A stretch of DNA of 64,000 nucleotides from Amycolatopsis eburnea (lineage in GTDB: Bacteria; Actinomycetota; Actinomycetes; Mycobacteriales; Pseudonocardiaceae), in the NCBI RefSeq assembly GCF_003937945.1, contig NZ_RSEC01000061.1, positions 310,001 through 374,000 on the forward strand, given 5' to 3'. The position numbers were made by a program, and so were the translations under genes. Positions 24,599-33,120 of this stretch are shown here, one piece after another; position 1 is the first letter of the stretch; every line of letters starts with the position of its first letter. The notes under the pieces are model-generated. The model saw only the letters and a program-made list of their open reading frames with translations, did no database searches and was not told the origin of the DNA.

Positions 24599-25879
24599 AT
24601 GATGACACGACGCACACTGGTCGCCGGCGCGCTGACGGCCGTCGGACTGCTGCTCACCGCCTGCGGGGGCGGGGGCAGCGGCGACGGCGGGGACGGCCCG
24701 GTCTCCCTCACCTTCCAGTCCCTGTCCGACCAGCCCGCCGCCATCGCCGCGACGCAGAAGATCGTCGGCGACTGGAACAAGGCGCACCCGGACGTGCAGG
24801 TCAAGATCGTGCAGGCGGGCTGGGACGGCGTCTACGACAAGCTGATCACCCAGTTCAACGCCGGGTCGGCGCCGGACATCGTGCACTACGAGGCGGCCGG
24901 GATCGCGCCGTTCGCCACCGACGGCTTCCTCGCCGACCTCACGCCGTACCTCTCGGCGGAGAAGCGCGCGGACATCCCGAAGGGCGTCCTCGACTCGGTC
25001 ACGGTGGACGGCAAGGTGATCGCCCAGCCGACCGAGCTGCAGTCCTATGTGGTCTTCGCGAACAAGACCCAGTTGCAGCAGGCCGGCGTCACGATCCCGA
25101 CCGGCGCCTCGATGACGTGGGACCAGCTGCGCGAGATCGCGAAGGCGACGACCAAGGACGGCAAGTTCGGCCTCGGCTGGGGCCTGTCGAGCCCGACGGC
25201 GGCGTTCGTCGCGCTGGCGCCCGGGTTCGGCGGGAAGTACTTCGAGGGCACCGGCAAGGACGCCAAGCTGACGGCCGGGCCGGGTGAGCAGGCGCTGCCG
25301 CAGCTCGTCGACGCGATGGCGCACCAGGACCACTCGATCCTGCCGGTGACGCTGACGCAGTCCGGCACCAAGGCCCTGGCGCCGTTCTACGCGGGGCAGA
25401 TCGCGATGACCGTCCAGGGTTCCTACCAGGCGGCCAACATCGCCAAGGACGCGCCGAAGGGCTTCGACTGGGTGGTCCTGCCGCCGCTGGCCGGCTCGGC
25501 CGGTCCCGCGCAGGCGGCGAACCCGCAGACGCTGTCGGTGAACAAGGACTCGGCGCACGTCAAGGAGGCCGCGGAGTTCGTGGACTTCTTCACCAGCACC
25601 GAAAACCTCGCCGCGATCAACGAGGCCGACGCGTTGATCCCGCCGACGACCTCGGCGCGCCAGGCGCTGGCCGCGAAGCTCGCCGGCAAGAACGGCTGGG
25701 ACGCGATCCTCGCCTCGGGCGAGCACCTGACCTCGGCGCCCTACCTGTTCGCCGGCAAGTACGCGCAGTGGAAGGACACCGTCGCGACCCCGGCGTACCA
25801 GCAGTTCCTCGCCCGGAAGATCGACGCGGCCGGCCTCGCGAAGCAGCTCGAGGACGGCTGGAAGAACGTCAACAAGTGA
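24599..25879 (+). CDS. sugar ABC transporter substrate-binding lipoprotein
   Basis: 426 residues from the ATG at 24599, which has GAAAGG seven bases upstream; an in-frame ATG at 24539 overlapping the permease stop would add 20 residues. The lipobox is LLLTACGG, placing the lipidated cysteine near residue 22. The mature part is a SBP_bac_1 solute-binding protein (AGWDGVYDKLITQFNAGSAP, DIVHYEAAGIAPFATDGFL, VQGSYQAANIAKDAPKGFDW). It delivers the sugar to the two permeases. Confidence 0.93.
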   Translation: MMTRRTLVAGALTAVGLLLTACGGGGSGDGGDGPVSLTFQSLSDQPAAIAATQKIVGDWNKAHPDVQVKIVQAGWDGVYDKLITQFNAGSAPDIVHYEAAGIAPFATDGFLADLTPYLSAEKRADIPKGVLDSVTVDGKVIAQPTELQSYVVFANKTQLQQAGVTIPTGASMTWDQLREIAKATTKDGKFGLGWGLSSPTAAFVALAPGFGGKYFEGTGKDAKLTAGPGEQALPQLVDAMAHQDHSILPVTLTQSGTKALAPFYAGQIAMTVQGSYQAANIAKDAPKGFDWVVLPPLAGSAGPAQAANPQTLSVNKDSAHVKEAAEFVDFFTSTENLAAINEADALIPPTTSARQALAAKLAGKNGWDAILASGEHLTSAPYLFAGKYAQWKDTVATPAYQQFLARKIDAAGLAKQLEDGWKNVNK

Positions 25880-25892
25880 CAGGAGCGGATTG

Positions 25893-27047
25893 GTGACCTG
25901 GCTGGAAGACCGGGCCGTCGCGGTGATCACCGGTGCGGCCGTCGGGGACGCACTCGGCGGCGCCACCGAAGGGTGGACGCCCGAGCAGATCGAAGAGCGG
26001 CACGGCGGCCGGGTGACCGGTGTCGTCGGGCCGTGGTACCCGGACTGGCGGACGGCCCGCCCGATCGCGCCGTACCACAAGGGCGACGGGCACGTCACCG
26101 ACGACACCCTCATGACGCGGGCGCTCGTCGAGGTGTACGCGAAGCGCCGCGCGCACCTCGACGCGTACGCGATGGCCGAGGACCTGGTGCCGCTGATGAT
26201 CGGCGAGCCGCGCTGGGTGCCGGAGCTGGAGTCGACCGCGTTGCTGCTGCAGCGGGTCTTCCTGGCCGAGAAGTGGATCGTCGCGAGGCTCCACTATGGA
26301 CACGTCGACCCGCGCGAAGCGGGCGTGGGCAACGTGGTCAACTGCGGCGCGGCGATGTACGTCGCGCCGGTGGGCGTGGTCAACGCGGGTGATCCGCGGG
26401 CCGCGTACGCCGAGGCGATCGACCTGACCGGCGCGCACCAGTCGAGCTACGGCCGCGAGGCGGCGGGCGTGCTCGCCGCGATGGTGGCGGCCGCGGTCGC
26501 CCCGGGCGCGTCGCTCGACGACGTCGTGGCGGCCGCGCTGGACGTGGCCCACGACGGGACCGCGGCGGCGCTGCGCGCGGTCGTGGAGACCTTCGGTGAC
26601 CGGTCCGTCCCCCCGGGCACCGACGAGGAAGAACGCGCGCTGGCGGCTCTCGTCCGCGAGACCGTCGCGCCGTTCGACTCGGTCGGGCCGCGCTACCGCG
26701 AGATGTCGATGGACGCGCGGCGGCCGTCGCGGACGAAGTCGATCGAGGAGCTGCCCGCCGCGCTGGCGTTCGTGCTGGCGCACCGGGGCGACTTCCGCGG
26801 CGCGGTGCTGGCGGCGGTGAACTACGGCCGGGACGCCGACTCGATCGCCGTGATGGCGGCGGCGATCTGCGCTGGTCTCGGCGGCACGGCAGTGGTGCCC
26901 GCCGAGTGGGTCGACCAGGTCGGCGACGCCAGCCGGATGGACCTGCGCGAGACCGGGCACCTGCTGGCTTCGGCGGCGGTGGACATCCTGAAGGCCGATC
27001 GCGAGCGGGCCGCCGCGCGCGCGGCGTTCCTGGAGGCGACGGCGTGA
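25893..27047 (+). CDS. ADP-ribosylglycohydrolase-family protein
   Basis: 384 residues; GTG at 25893 with AGGAG seven bases upstream. Family motifs: ITGAAVGDALGGATEGW at the N-terminus, HVTDDTLMTRAL (magnesium-site TDDT), and NYGRDADSIAVMAAAICAGL (the C-terminal GxDxDS metal site). These are the metal-binding residues of ARH/DraG hydrolases, which cleave N- or O-glycosidic bonds of ADP-ribose. In this sugar operon the substrate may instead be a small riboside or related glycoside. A second, divergent family member follows. Confidence 0.88.
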   Translation: MTWLEDRAVAVITGAAVGDALGGATEGWTPEQIEERHGGRVTGVVGPWYPDWRTARPIAPYHKGDGHVTDDTLMTRALVEVYAKRRAHLDAYAMAEDLVPLMIGEPRWVPELESTALLLQRVFLAEKWIVARLHYGHVDPREAGVGNVVNCGAAMYVAPVGVVNAGDPRAAYAEAIDLTGAHQSSYGREAAGVLAAMVAAAVAPGASLDDVVAAALDVAHDGTAAALRAVVETFGDRSVPPGTDEEERALAALVRETVAPFDSVGPRYREMSMDARRPSRTKSIEELPAALAFVLAHRGDFRGAVLAAVNYGRDADSIAVMAAAICAGLGGTAVVPAEWVDQVGDASRMDLRETGHLLASAAVDILKADRERAAARAAFLEATA

Positions 27048-28327
27048 GGCTGACCTGGGCCCAGCCCGAGGACCTGCTCCCGCACGAGCTGGTCCAGTCC
27101 GCCGCGGAGGGCAAGGACGTCGCCGCTGCGCGAGCGCGGTGGATCGCGGCGGGCGGTGATCCCGTGCCCGCGGTGAGCGGCGCGGGTCCCGCGGCACCCA
27201 GGCTGCGGGCGCTGGCGCGGGAGCTGCTGGACTCGCTGGACGCGCCGGTGCCCGAGCCGGAACCGGAGCTGCCGGCGGCGCCTTCGCTGCCCCGCGGCTC
27301 CCGTGGCCGCGAGCTGAACGCGTGGACTGGCCGGGCGGCGGGCTGCCTGCTGGGGAAGCCGGTGGAGAAGATCCCGCGCGAGGGGATCGAGGAGATCTTG
27401 CGTGCGACGGGCCGGTGGCCCCTCACCGGGTGGTTCACCGCGGTGGGGCTGCCTCGGGAGGTCGCCGAGCGGTGGCCGTGGAACCGCCGGTCGGCGCCGA
27501 CGTCGCTCGAGGAGAACATCGACGGGATGCCCGAGGACGACGACCTCAACTACCCGATGCTGGCGCTTTCCCTGGTGGAGGAGCACGGCCGGGGGTTCAC
27601 CACGGAGGACGTCGCCCAGCTGTGGCTGGACAACCTGCCCGCCGGCCGGGTGTTCACGGCGGAGCGCGCGGCGTACCGGAACCTCCTCGACGCGCGCCCG
27701 GACACGGCGACGTACCGGAACCCGTTCCGGGAGTGGATCGGCGCGCTGATCCGCGCCGACGTGTTCGGCTGGATCCACCCGGGCGACGTCCACGGCGCGG
27801 CCCGGCTGGCGCGGGTGGACGCGCGGCTGAGCCACACGCGCAACGGCGTGTACGGCGCGATGTGGGCCGCGGGCCTGGCCTCGGCGGCGATGGTGTGCGA
27901 CACGGTGGACGAGGTCCTCGACGCGGCGACGGCGGCGATCCCGGCTTCGAGCGCACTGGCGGCCGCGGTCCACTTCGGACGCTCGGCGGCCGCGGACGGT
28001 GATGTCGCGAGCGGACTCGACCGGCTGCACGCGGAATACGGGCACCTGCACTGGGTGCACGTGCTCAACAACGCGGCGGTGATCGCGTACGCGCTGGCGA
28101 AGGGCGACGGCGAGTTCGGCCCGAGCGTGTCGATCGCGGTGACGGCCGGCTGGGACACCGACTCGGCGGCCGCGACGGTCGGGGGAGTGGTGGGCGCGGT
28201 GAGCGGGGTCGGCGAGTACTGGAGCAAGCCGTTGGACGGGCGGATAGCGACTTCGCTGCCGGGCGGGGAACGGCGGATCGCGGAGCTGGCGGCGCGGACG
28301 GCGGCGCTGGCGGAGGGGGTCCGATGA
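27044..28327 (+). CDS. second ADP-ribosylglycohydrolase-family protein
   Basis: 427 residues; GTG start overlapping the preceding stop (GTGA). An N-terminal extension of about 90 residues, rich in charged helices and a PEPEPEPELP linker, precedes the hydrolase domain (GRAAGCLLGKPVEKIPREGI). The first metal motif is DGMPEDDDLNYPMLAL, a variant with three aspartates in place of TDDT, and the second is TAGWDTDSAAATVGGVVGAV. The variant first motif and VHGAARLARVDARLSHTRNG suggest a substrate different from the first enzyme. The two may act in sequence or on alternative anomers. Confidence 0.86.
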   Translation: MRLTWAQPEDLLPHELVQSAAEGKDVAAARARWIAAGGDPVPAVSGAGPAAPRLRALARELLDSLDAPVPEPEPELPAAPSLPRGSRGRELNAWTGRAAGCLLGKPVEKIPREGIEEILRATGRWPLTGWFTAVGLPREVAERWPWNRRSAPTSLEENIDGMPEDDDLNYPMLALSLVEEHGRGFTTEDVAQLWLDNLPAGRVFTAERAAYRNLLDARPDTATYRNPFREWIGALIRADVFGWIHPGDVHGAARLARVDARLSHTRNGVYGAMWAAGLASAAMVCDTVDEVLDAATAAIPASSALAAAVHFGRSAAADGDVASGLDRLHAEYGHLHWVHVLNNAAVIAYALAKGDGEFGPSVSIAVTAGWDTDSAAATVGGVVGAVSGVGEYWSKPLDGRIATSLPGGERRIAELAARTAALAEGVR

Positions 28328-29205
28328 CCGGGCGGGTCGTGGTCGTCGGCTCGGCCAACGTGGATCTCGCCGTCGACGTGACCCGGGTGCCCCGAGCCGG
28401 TGAGACCGTCCTCGGTGACCGCCTCCGCCGCAGCCCCGGCGGCAAGGGTGCGAACCAGGCCGTCGCCGCCGCGCTGGCCGGAGGTGCCGACACCAGTTTC
28501 GTCGCCGCGCTCGGGGAAGACGAAGGCGCCGACCTGATCCTCGTCTCCCTCGGCGGCGCCGGGGTGCGCACCGACCTCGTCGAACGCGCCGACGCGCCCA
28601 CCGGGACCGGCTTCATCACCGTGGCCCCGGACGGCGAGAACGCCATCGTCGTCGCCCCGGGCGCCAACGAGCACGTGAAGATCGGGGCCGCGCAGGCCGA
28701 TCGGATCGCCGAAGCCGACGTCGTGCTCGCCCAGCTCGAGATTCCGCTCGACGTCGTCGCGGCCGCCGCCGCGGCCAAGCGGCCCGGGGCGCGGCTGATC
28801 CTCAACGCCGCGCCGTCGCGGGAGCTGCCCGATTCGCTGTGGGAGGTCGTCGACGTGCTCGTCGTGAACGAGCACGAAGCCGCCGATCTCGCAGGTGAGC
28901 CCGAGAAGCTGCTCAAGCGCGTGCCCGCGGTGGTCGTCACCCTCGGCGGCGAGGGCTGCGCCGTGCTCCGCCGCGGCGAAGAACCCGTGCGGATCCCCGG
29001 CATCCCGGTGGACGTCGTGGACACCACCGGCGCGGGCGACACCTTCTGCGGCGTCCTCGCCGCGGCACTGGCCCACGGGCACGACCTCCCCGACGCCGCA
29101 CGGCGAGCGGGCACCGCCGCCGCGCTGGCCGTCACGCGGCCCGGGGCACAGGCCGCCGTCCCGACCGCCGCGGAAGTGGCGGAACTCGAAGGAAAGGCAC
29201 GATGA
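28324..29205 (+). CDS. rbsK: ribokinase-like PfkB-family sugar kinase
   Basis: 293 residues, ATG overlapping the preceding stop. Two PfkB signatures: RSPGGKGANQAVAAALAGG (about 38-56) and DTTGAGDTFCGVLAAAL (catalytic aspartate, about 237-250). NEHEAADLAGE and VVTLGGEGC are the remaining ribokinase landmarks. Length and start VGSANVDLAVDV fit ribokinases. It would phosphorylate ribose or a similar pentose released by the two glycohydrolases. Confidence 0.88.
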   Translation: MTGRVVVVGSANVDLAVDVTRVPRAGETVLGDRLRRSPGGKGANQAVAAALAGGADTSFVAALGEDEGADLILVSLGGAGVRTDLVERADAPTGTGFITVAPDGENAIVVAPGANEHVKIGAAQADRIAEADVVLAQLEIPLDVVAAAAAAKRPGARLILNAAPSRELPDSLWEVVDVLVVNEHEAADLAGEPEKLLKRVPAVVVTLGGEGCAVLRRGEEPVRIPGIPVDVVDTTGAGDTFCGVLAAALAHGHDLPDAARRAGTAAALAVTRPGAQAAVPTAAEVAELEGKAR

Positions 29206-31055
29206 CCGCCGGTTTCGACCCGCTCGTCCCGCGGCCGATCGACCGGCCGACCGAGGTGCGCGGCCCGCTGTCCGCATTGGACGAGGCCAAGATCTTCGCC
29301 GCGCCGGCGGACCCGGCCGACCGGCCCGCGTGGCGCGCGAAGCTCCACGAATGGCGCGAAGACGCCCGCAAGCGCCACGGCTACACCGGCGCCGCCTACG
29401 ACCGTCCACAAGCGACTTGGGCAGCGTCCTGCCACACCGTCGCCCAGGTCTGGCTCTGGGACGAGCTGCTCTACTCGTTCGAAGACCGCCGCTTCACGCC
29501 CGAGCGCTTCCTCGCCGACGCGCGAGACCGCTTCGGCGGGCTCGACGCCGTCGTCCTCTGGCACGCCTACCCGGTGATCGGTCTCGACGACCGCAACCAG
29601 TGGGACTTCTACCGCGAGGTCCCCGGCCTCGCCGAGCTGATCGCCACCCTGCACGCCGAGGGCCTGCACGTCTTCGTCGACTACAACCCCTGGGACGTCG
29701 GCACCCGCCGCGGCGCAGACGATCTCACCGAACTGGCCGCGCTGGTCAAGGACTTCGAAGCCGACGGCGTCTTCCTCGACACGCTCAAGAAGGCCGAGCC
29801 GGAGTTCGTCGAGCGCCTGGAAGCCGCCCGGCCCGGGATCGTCCTCGAAGGCGAGTCGAAGCTCGCCGTCGAGCGGATCGAGGACCACGCGGCGTCGTGG
29901 GCCCAGTTCTTCGCCGACTCGCCCGTGCCCGGCGTGCTGCGCGCCCACTGGTACGAGCGGCGCCACATGCAGCACCACGTCCGCCGCTGGCACCGCGACC
30001 ACAGCGAAGAACTGCAGTCGGCGTGGCTCAACGGCGTCGGCGTCATGGTCTGGGAGGTCGTCTTCGGCGTCTGGGTCGGCTGGTCGCCCCGCGACGCCGC
30101 CACCGTCCGCCGGATGGTCACCCTGCAGCGCCTGGCGAAGGACCTCCTGCTCGACGGCGAGTGGACCCCCCTGCCCGAGCTGCCACCCGAGGCCGAAGCC
30201 GCCGGTGTCTACGCGTCCAAGTGGGAATTGGGTGACCGGACACTGTGGACACTCGTCAACCGCGGCGACACCGACTACCACGGCCCGCTGCCCGGCACGG
30301 ATCTCCTCGGCGGGGTCCCGGCGCGTGGCATCGGCGCGACCGCGGAGGGCTGGCACCCGGACCTCCCGGACCTGCCGCACGACCCGGATGCCCGGTTCCC
30401 GCACCGGATCGCGCGCCGGGTGAGTCCACCACGGACAACCGGCGTGCCCGACGAAGACGCCGTCGTCGTCCCGGCCGGGCCGTACGTGCTGACCGTCCGG
30501 TACCGCGCTCGCGAAACGGGCATGTACCAGGGAGCGCCCTATGTGGACGAATGGAAGCCCCTCCCGCCGCGCCTGCACGACGCCCGGACGCTGCAGCGCG
30601 AAGGCGAGCTGGCGACGGCCGTCGCGGTCGGCGTCACCGAAGTGACCAACGCGCAGTACGCGGAGTTCCTGGCCGCCACCGGCCACGAACCGGCGCGGGA
30701 GCACCCGGGCGCGCCGGACGCCCCCGTCACCCACGTCGACCTCGACGACGCCCGCGCGTACTGCGCCTGGCGCGGCGGCCGCCTGCCGACCGAGGACGAA
30801 TGGCAGCTGGCGGGGGACAGGCTGCGCCGCGGCACCCCGGCCGTGTGGAACTGGACCGAGAGCGAGCACTCCGACGGCCGCACGCGGTTCGTGCTGCTCA
30901 AGGGCGGCAGCGACTACCGGGCCGAAGGCTCGGAGTGGTACGTCGAAGGCGGCCGGAAAGGACCCGAGTACACCGTGAAACTCCTCTTGCCCGGCCTGGG
31001 CCTCGCCCGGAGCGCGACCGTCGGCTTCCGGTGCGCCTGGGAGGTGCCGTCGTGA
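29202..31055 (+). CDS. glycosidase-like TIM-barrel fused to formylglycine-generating-enzyme-like domain
   Basis: 617 residues, ATG overlapping the ribokinase stop. Residues 1-330 resemble a glycoside-hydrolase barrel: DAVVLWHAYPVIGLDDRN, LHVFVDYNPWDVGTRRGADD, DFEADGVFLDTLKKAEPEF and IVLEGESKLAVERIE offer candidate acid residues. Residues 330-440 are beta-rich. Residues 475-617 match the FGE-sulfatase (SUMF1/EgtB-like) fold: VTEVTNAQYAEFLAATGHEP, ARAYCAWRGGRLPTEDEWQL, LLKGGSDY and the closing TVGFRCAWEV. The paired active-site cysteines of true FGE are not present, so the module is probably binding or accessory. Function unknown; the substrate is presumably that of the operon. Confidence 0.78.
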   Translation: MTAGFDPLVPRPIDRPTEVRGPLSALDEAKIFAAPADPADRPAWRAKLHEWREDARKRHGYTGAAYDRPQATWAASCHTVAQVWLWDELLYSFEDRRFTPERFLADARDRFGGLDAVVLWHAYPVIGLDDRNQWDFYREVPGLAELIATLHAEGLHVFVDYNPWDVGTRRGADDLTELAALVKDFEADGVFLDTLKKAEPEFVERLEAARPGIVLEGESKLAVERIEDHAASWAQFFADSPVPGVLRAHWYERRHMQHHVRRWHRDHSEELQSAWLNGVGVMVWEVVFGVWVGWSPRDAATVRRMVTLQRLAKDLLLDGEWTPLPELPPEAEAAGVYASKWELGDRTLWTLVNRGDTDYHGPLPGTDLLGGVPARGIGATAEGWHPDLPDLPHDPDARFPHRIARRVSPPRTTGVPDEDAVVVPAGPYVLTVRYRARETGMYQGAPYVDEWKPLPPRLHDARTLQREGELATAVAVGVTEVTNAQYAEFLAATGHEPAREHPGAPDAPVTHVDLDDARAYCAWRGGRLPTEDEWQLAGDRLRRGTPAVWNWTESEHSDGRTRFVLLKGGSDYRAEGSEWYVEGGRKGPEYTVKLLLPGLGLARSATVGFRCAWEVPS

Positions 31056-32260
31056 CCGTCTCCCGCGACCCCGCCGCCGGGGCACTGGCCGGGCTGCGCG
31101 TCGTCGACGCGTCCACGCTCTTCGCCGGGCCGATGGCCGCGATGCACCTCGGCGACATGGGTGCCGAGGTGATCAAGGTCGAGCACCCGCGCAAGCCGGA
31201 CCCGGCGCGGACCCACGGCGTCGCCAAGGACGGTGTCAACCTCTGGTGGAAGACGCTGGGCCGCAACAAGCGCACGATCACCGCCGACCTCGGCAGCGAA
31301 GGCGGCCGCGAGGTCTTCCTCGCCCTCGCCACCACCGCCGACGTCGTGATCGAGAACTTCCGCCCGGGCACCCTCGAGCGCTGGGGCCTCGGGTACGACG
31401 AGCTGGCGAGCTGGAACCCGGAGCTCGTCCTCGCCCGCGTCACGGGATTCGGGCAGCTCGGTCCTTATCGGACACGGCCCGGCTTCGGCACCCTCGCCGA
31501 GGCGATGAGCGGCTTCGCGGCGACCACGGGGGAGCCGGACGGCCCGCCGACGCTGCCGCCGTTCGGGCTGGCCGACGGCATCGCGTCCCTGGCCACGGCG
31601 TACGCGATCATGGTCGCGCTCGCCGCGCGCGCGAACACCGGGCGCGGGCAGGTCGTCGACACCGCGATCATCGAGCCGATGCTCGCCATGCTCGGCCCGC
31701 AGATCACGCGCTGGGACCAGCTGGGCACCGTCCAGCCGCGCACCGGCAACCGGTCGATCAACAACGCGCCGCGCAACACCTACCGCACCGCCGACGGCCA
31801 GTGGGTCGCGGTGTCCACTTCGGCCCAGTCGATCGCCGAACGCGTGGTCCGGATGGTCGGCCGGCCCGACCTGGCCGACGAGCCGTGGTTCGCCAGCGGT
31901 GCCGAACGCGCGCAGCACGCCGACGAACTCGACGAAGCCGTCGGCAAGTGGATCGGGCAGCGCACGCGCGACGAGGTCGTCGCCGCGTTCGAAGAAGCGC
32001 AGGCCGCGGTGGCGCCGATCTACGACGCCGCCGACATCGTCGCCGACCCGCAGTTCCGGGCGCTCGGCACGATCCACGAGATCGAGGACGCCGAGCTGGG
32101 GCCGATGCTCATGCAGGGCCCGCTGTTCCGGCTCTCGGGCCACGACGGCGTCATCGGGTTCACCGGGCGCCCGCACGGCGCCGACACCGACGCGGTCCTC
32201 GACGAGCTCGGGTTCTCGCCGGAGCGGGTGGCCGAACTGCGGGAGCGGGGTGCGGTGTGA
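31052..32260 (+). CDS. family III CoA-transferase (CaiB/BaiF)
   Basis: 402 residues, GTG start overlapping the previous stop. The N-terminal motif GLRVVDASTLFAGPMAAMHL, then GDMGAEVIKVEHPRKPDPAR, and NFRPGTLERWGLGYDEL are diagnostic of class III CoA-transferases; the C-terminal part carries NNAPRNTYRTADGQWVAVS. It moves CoA between carboxylates in an intertwined dimer. With the CitE-like lyase downstream it suggests activation and cleavage of a hydroxy- or methyl-branched dicarboxylic acid. Confidence 0.92.
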   Translation: MTVSRDPAAGALAGLRVVDASTLFAGPMAAMHLGDMGAEVIKVEHPRKPDPARTHGVAKDGVNLWWKTLGRNKRTITADLGSEGGREVFLALATTADVVIENFRPGTLERWGLGYDELASWNPELVLARVTGFGQLGPYRTRPGFGTLAEAMSGFAATTGEPDGPPTLPPFGLADGIASLATAYAIMVALAARANTGRGQVVDTAIIEPMLAMLGPQITRWDQLGTVQPRTGNRSINNAPRNTYRTADGQWVAVSTSAQSIAERVVRMVGRPDLADEPWFASGAERAQHADELDEAVGKWIGQRTRDEVVAAFEEAQAAVAPIYDAADIVADPQFRALGTIHEIEDAELGPMLMQGPLFRLSGHDGVIGFTGRPHGADTDAVLDELGFSPERVAELRERGAV

Positions 32261-33072
32261 CGCCGCCGCTCACGCTCCTCTACGCGCCCGCCGACCGGCC
32301 GGACCGGGTGCGCAAGGCACTGGCGTCCGCGGCCGACGTCGTGCTCGTCGACCTCGAGGACGCCGTCGCCCCGGCCCGGAAGGACGATGCCCGCGCCACC
32401 GCGGTCGAGCTGCTCGCTGCGGTGTCGAGGCCGGTGCAGGTGCGCGTCAACCACCCGAGCACGCCGTGGCACGACGCCGATCTCGCGGCGGTCGCGGGCC
32501 TTCCGCCGTCGGTGGGCGTGCGGCTCCCGAAAGTCGAAGCGCCGGAAGAGGTCCTGGCCGTCGCCGCGGTGCTGCCGGACCGGGACCTGCACCCGCTGAT
32601 CGAGTCCGCGCTCGGCGTCGAACGGGCGTTGGAGATCGCGACGGCGTCGCCGCGGGTGGCGTCGATCGGGCTGGGCGAGGCCGACCTGCGCTCGGACCTC
32701 GGCGTGGCCGACGACGCCGGGCTGACCTGGGCGCGCAGCCGGGTGATCGTCGCGGCGCGGGCCGCGCGGCTCGCCCCGCCCGCGATGTCCGCCTACCCGA
32801 ACGTCCGCGACCTCGACGGGCTCGCGGCGTCCTGCCGCGCCGGGCGGGCGCTCGGGTTCCGCGGCCGGACGGCGATCCACCCGGTGCAGCTCGAGACGAT
32901 CCGGACGGCGTTCCTGCCGACGCGTGAGGAGGTCTCGCGAGCGCGCGAGGTGATCGCGCGGGTGGCCGGCGCGACGGCGGCGGGCGTCGGCGCGATCGCG
33001 TTGCCCGACGGCACGTTCCTCGACGTCGCGATGGTCGAGCAGGCGCGGGTGGTGCTTTCGCTGGCGGATTAG
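32257..33072 (+). CDS. HpcH/HpaI aldolase / CitE-like acyl-CoA lyase
   Basis: 271 residues, GTG start overlapping the CoA-transferase stop. VVLVDLEDAVAPARKDDAR holds the acidic metal pair, followed by VRVNHPSTPW, HPLIESALGVERALE and SIGLGEADLRSDLGV. These are hallmarks of CitE-like lyases acting on beta-hydroxyacyl-CoA such as citramalyl- or malyl-CoA. It closes the LacI operon; the pair CoA-transferase plus lyase is the classical way to split a C5/C6 hydroxyacid into pyruvate or glyoxylate and an acyl-CoA. Confidence 0.9.
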   Translation: MTPPLTLLYAPADRPDRVRKALASAADVVLVDLEDAVAPARKDDARATAVELLAAVSRPVQVRVNHPSTPWHDADLAAVAGLPPSVGVRLPKVEAPEEVLAVAAVLPDRDLHPLIESALGVERALEIATASPRVASIGLGEADLRSDLGVADDAGLTWARSRVIVAARAARLAPPAMSAYPNVRDLDGLAASCRAGRALGFRGRTAIHPVQLETIRTAFLPTREEVSRAREVIARVAGATAAGVGAIALPDGTFLDVAMVEQARVVLSLAD

Positions 33073-33120
33073 TACGGGCGTTGTACGGATTTTGGACCCG
33101 CGTGTGGCGCACTGGCGCCC

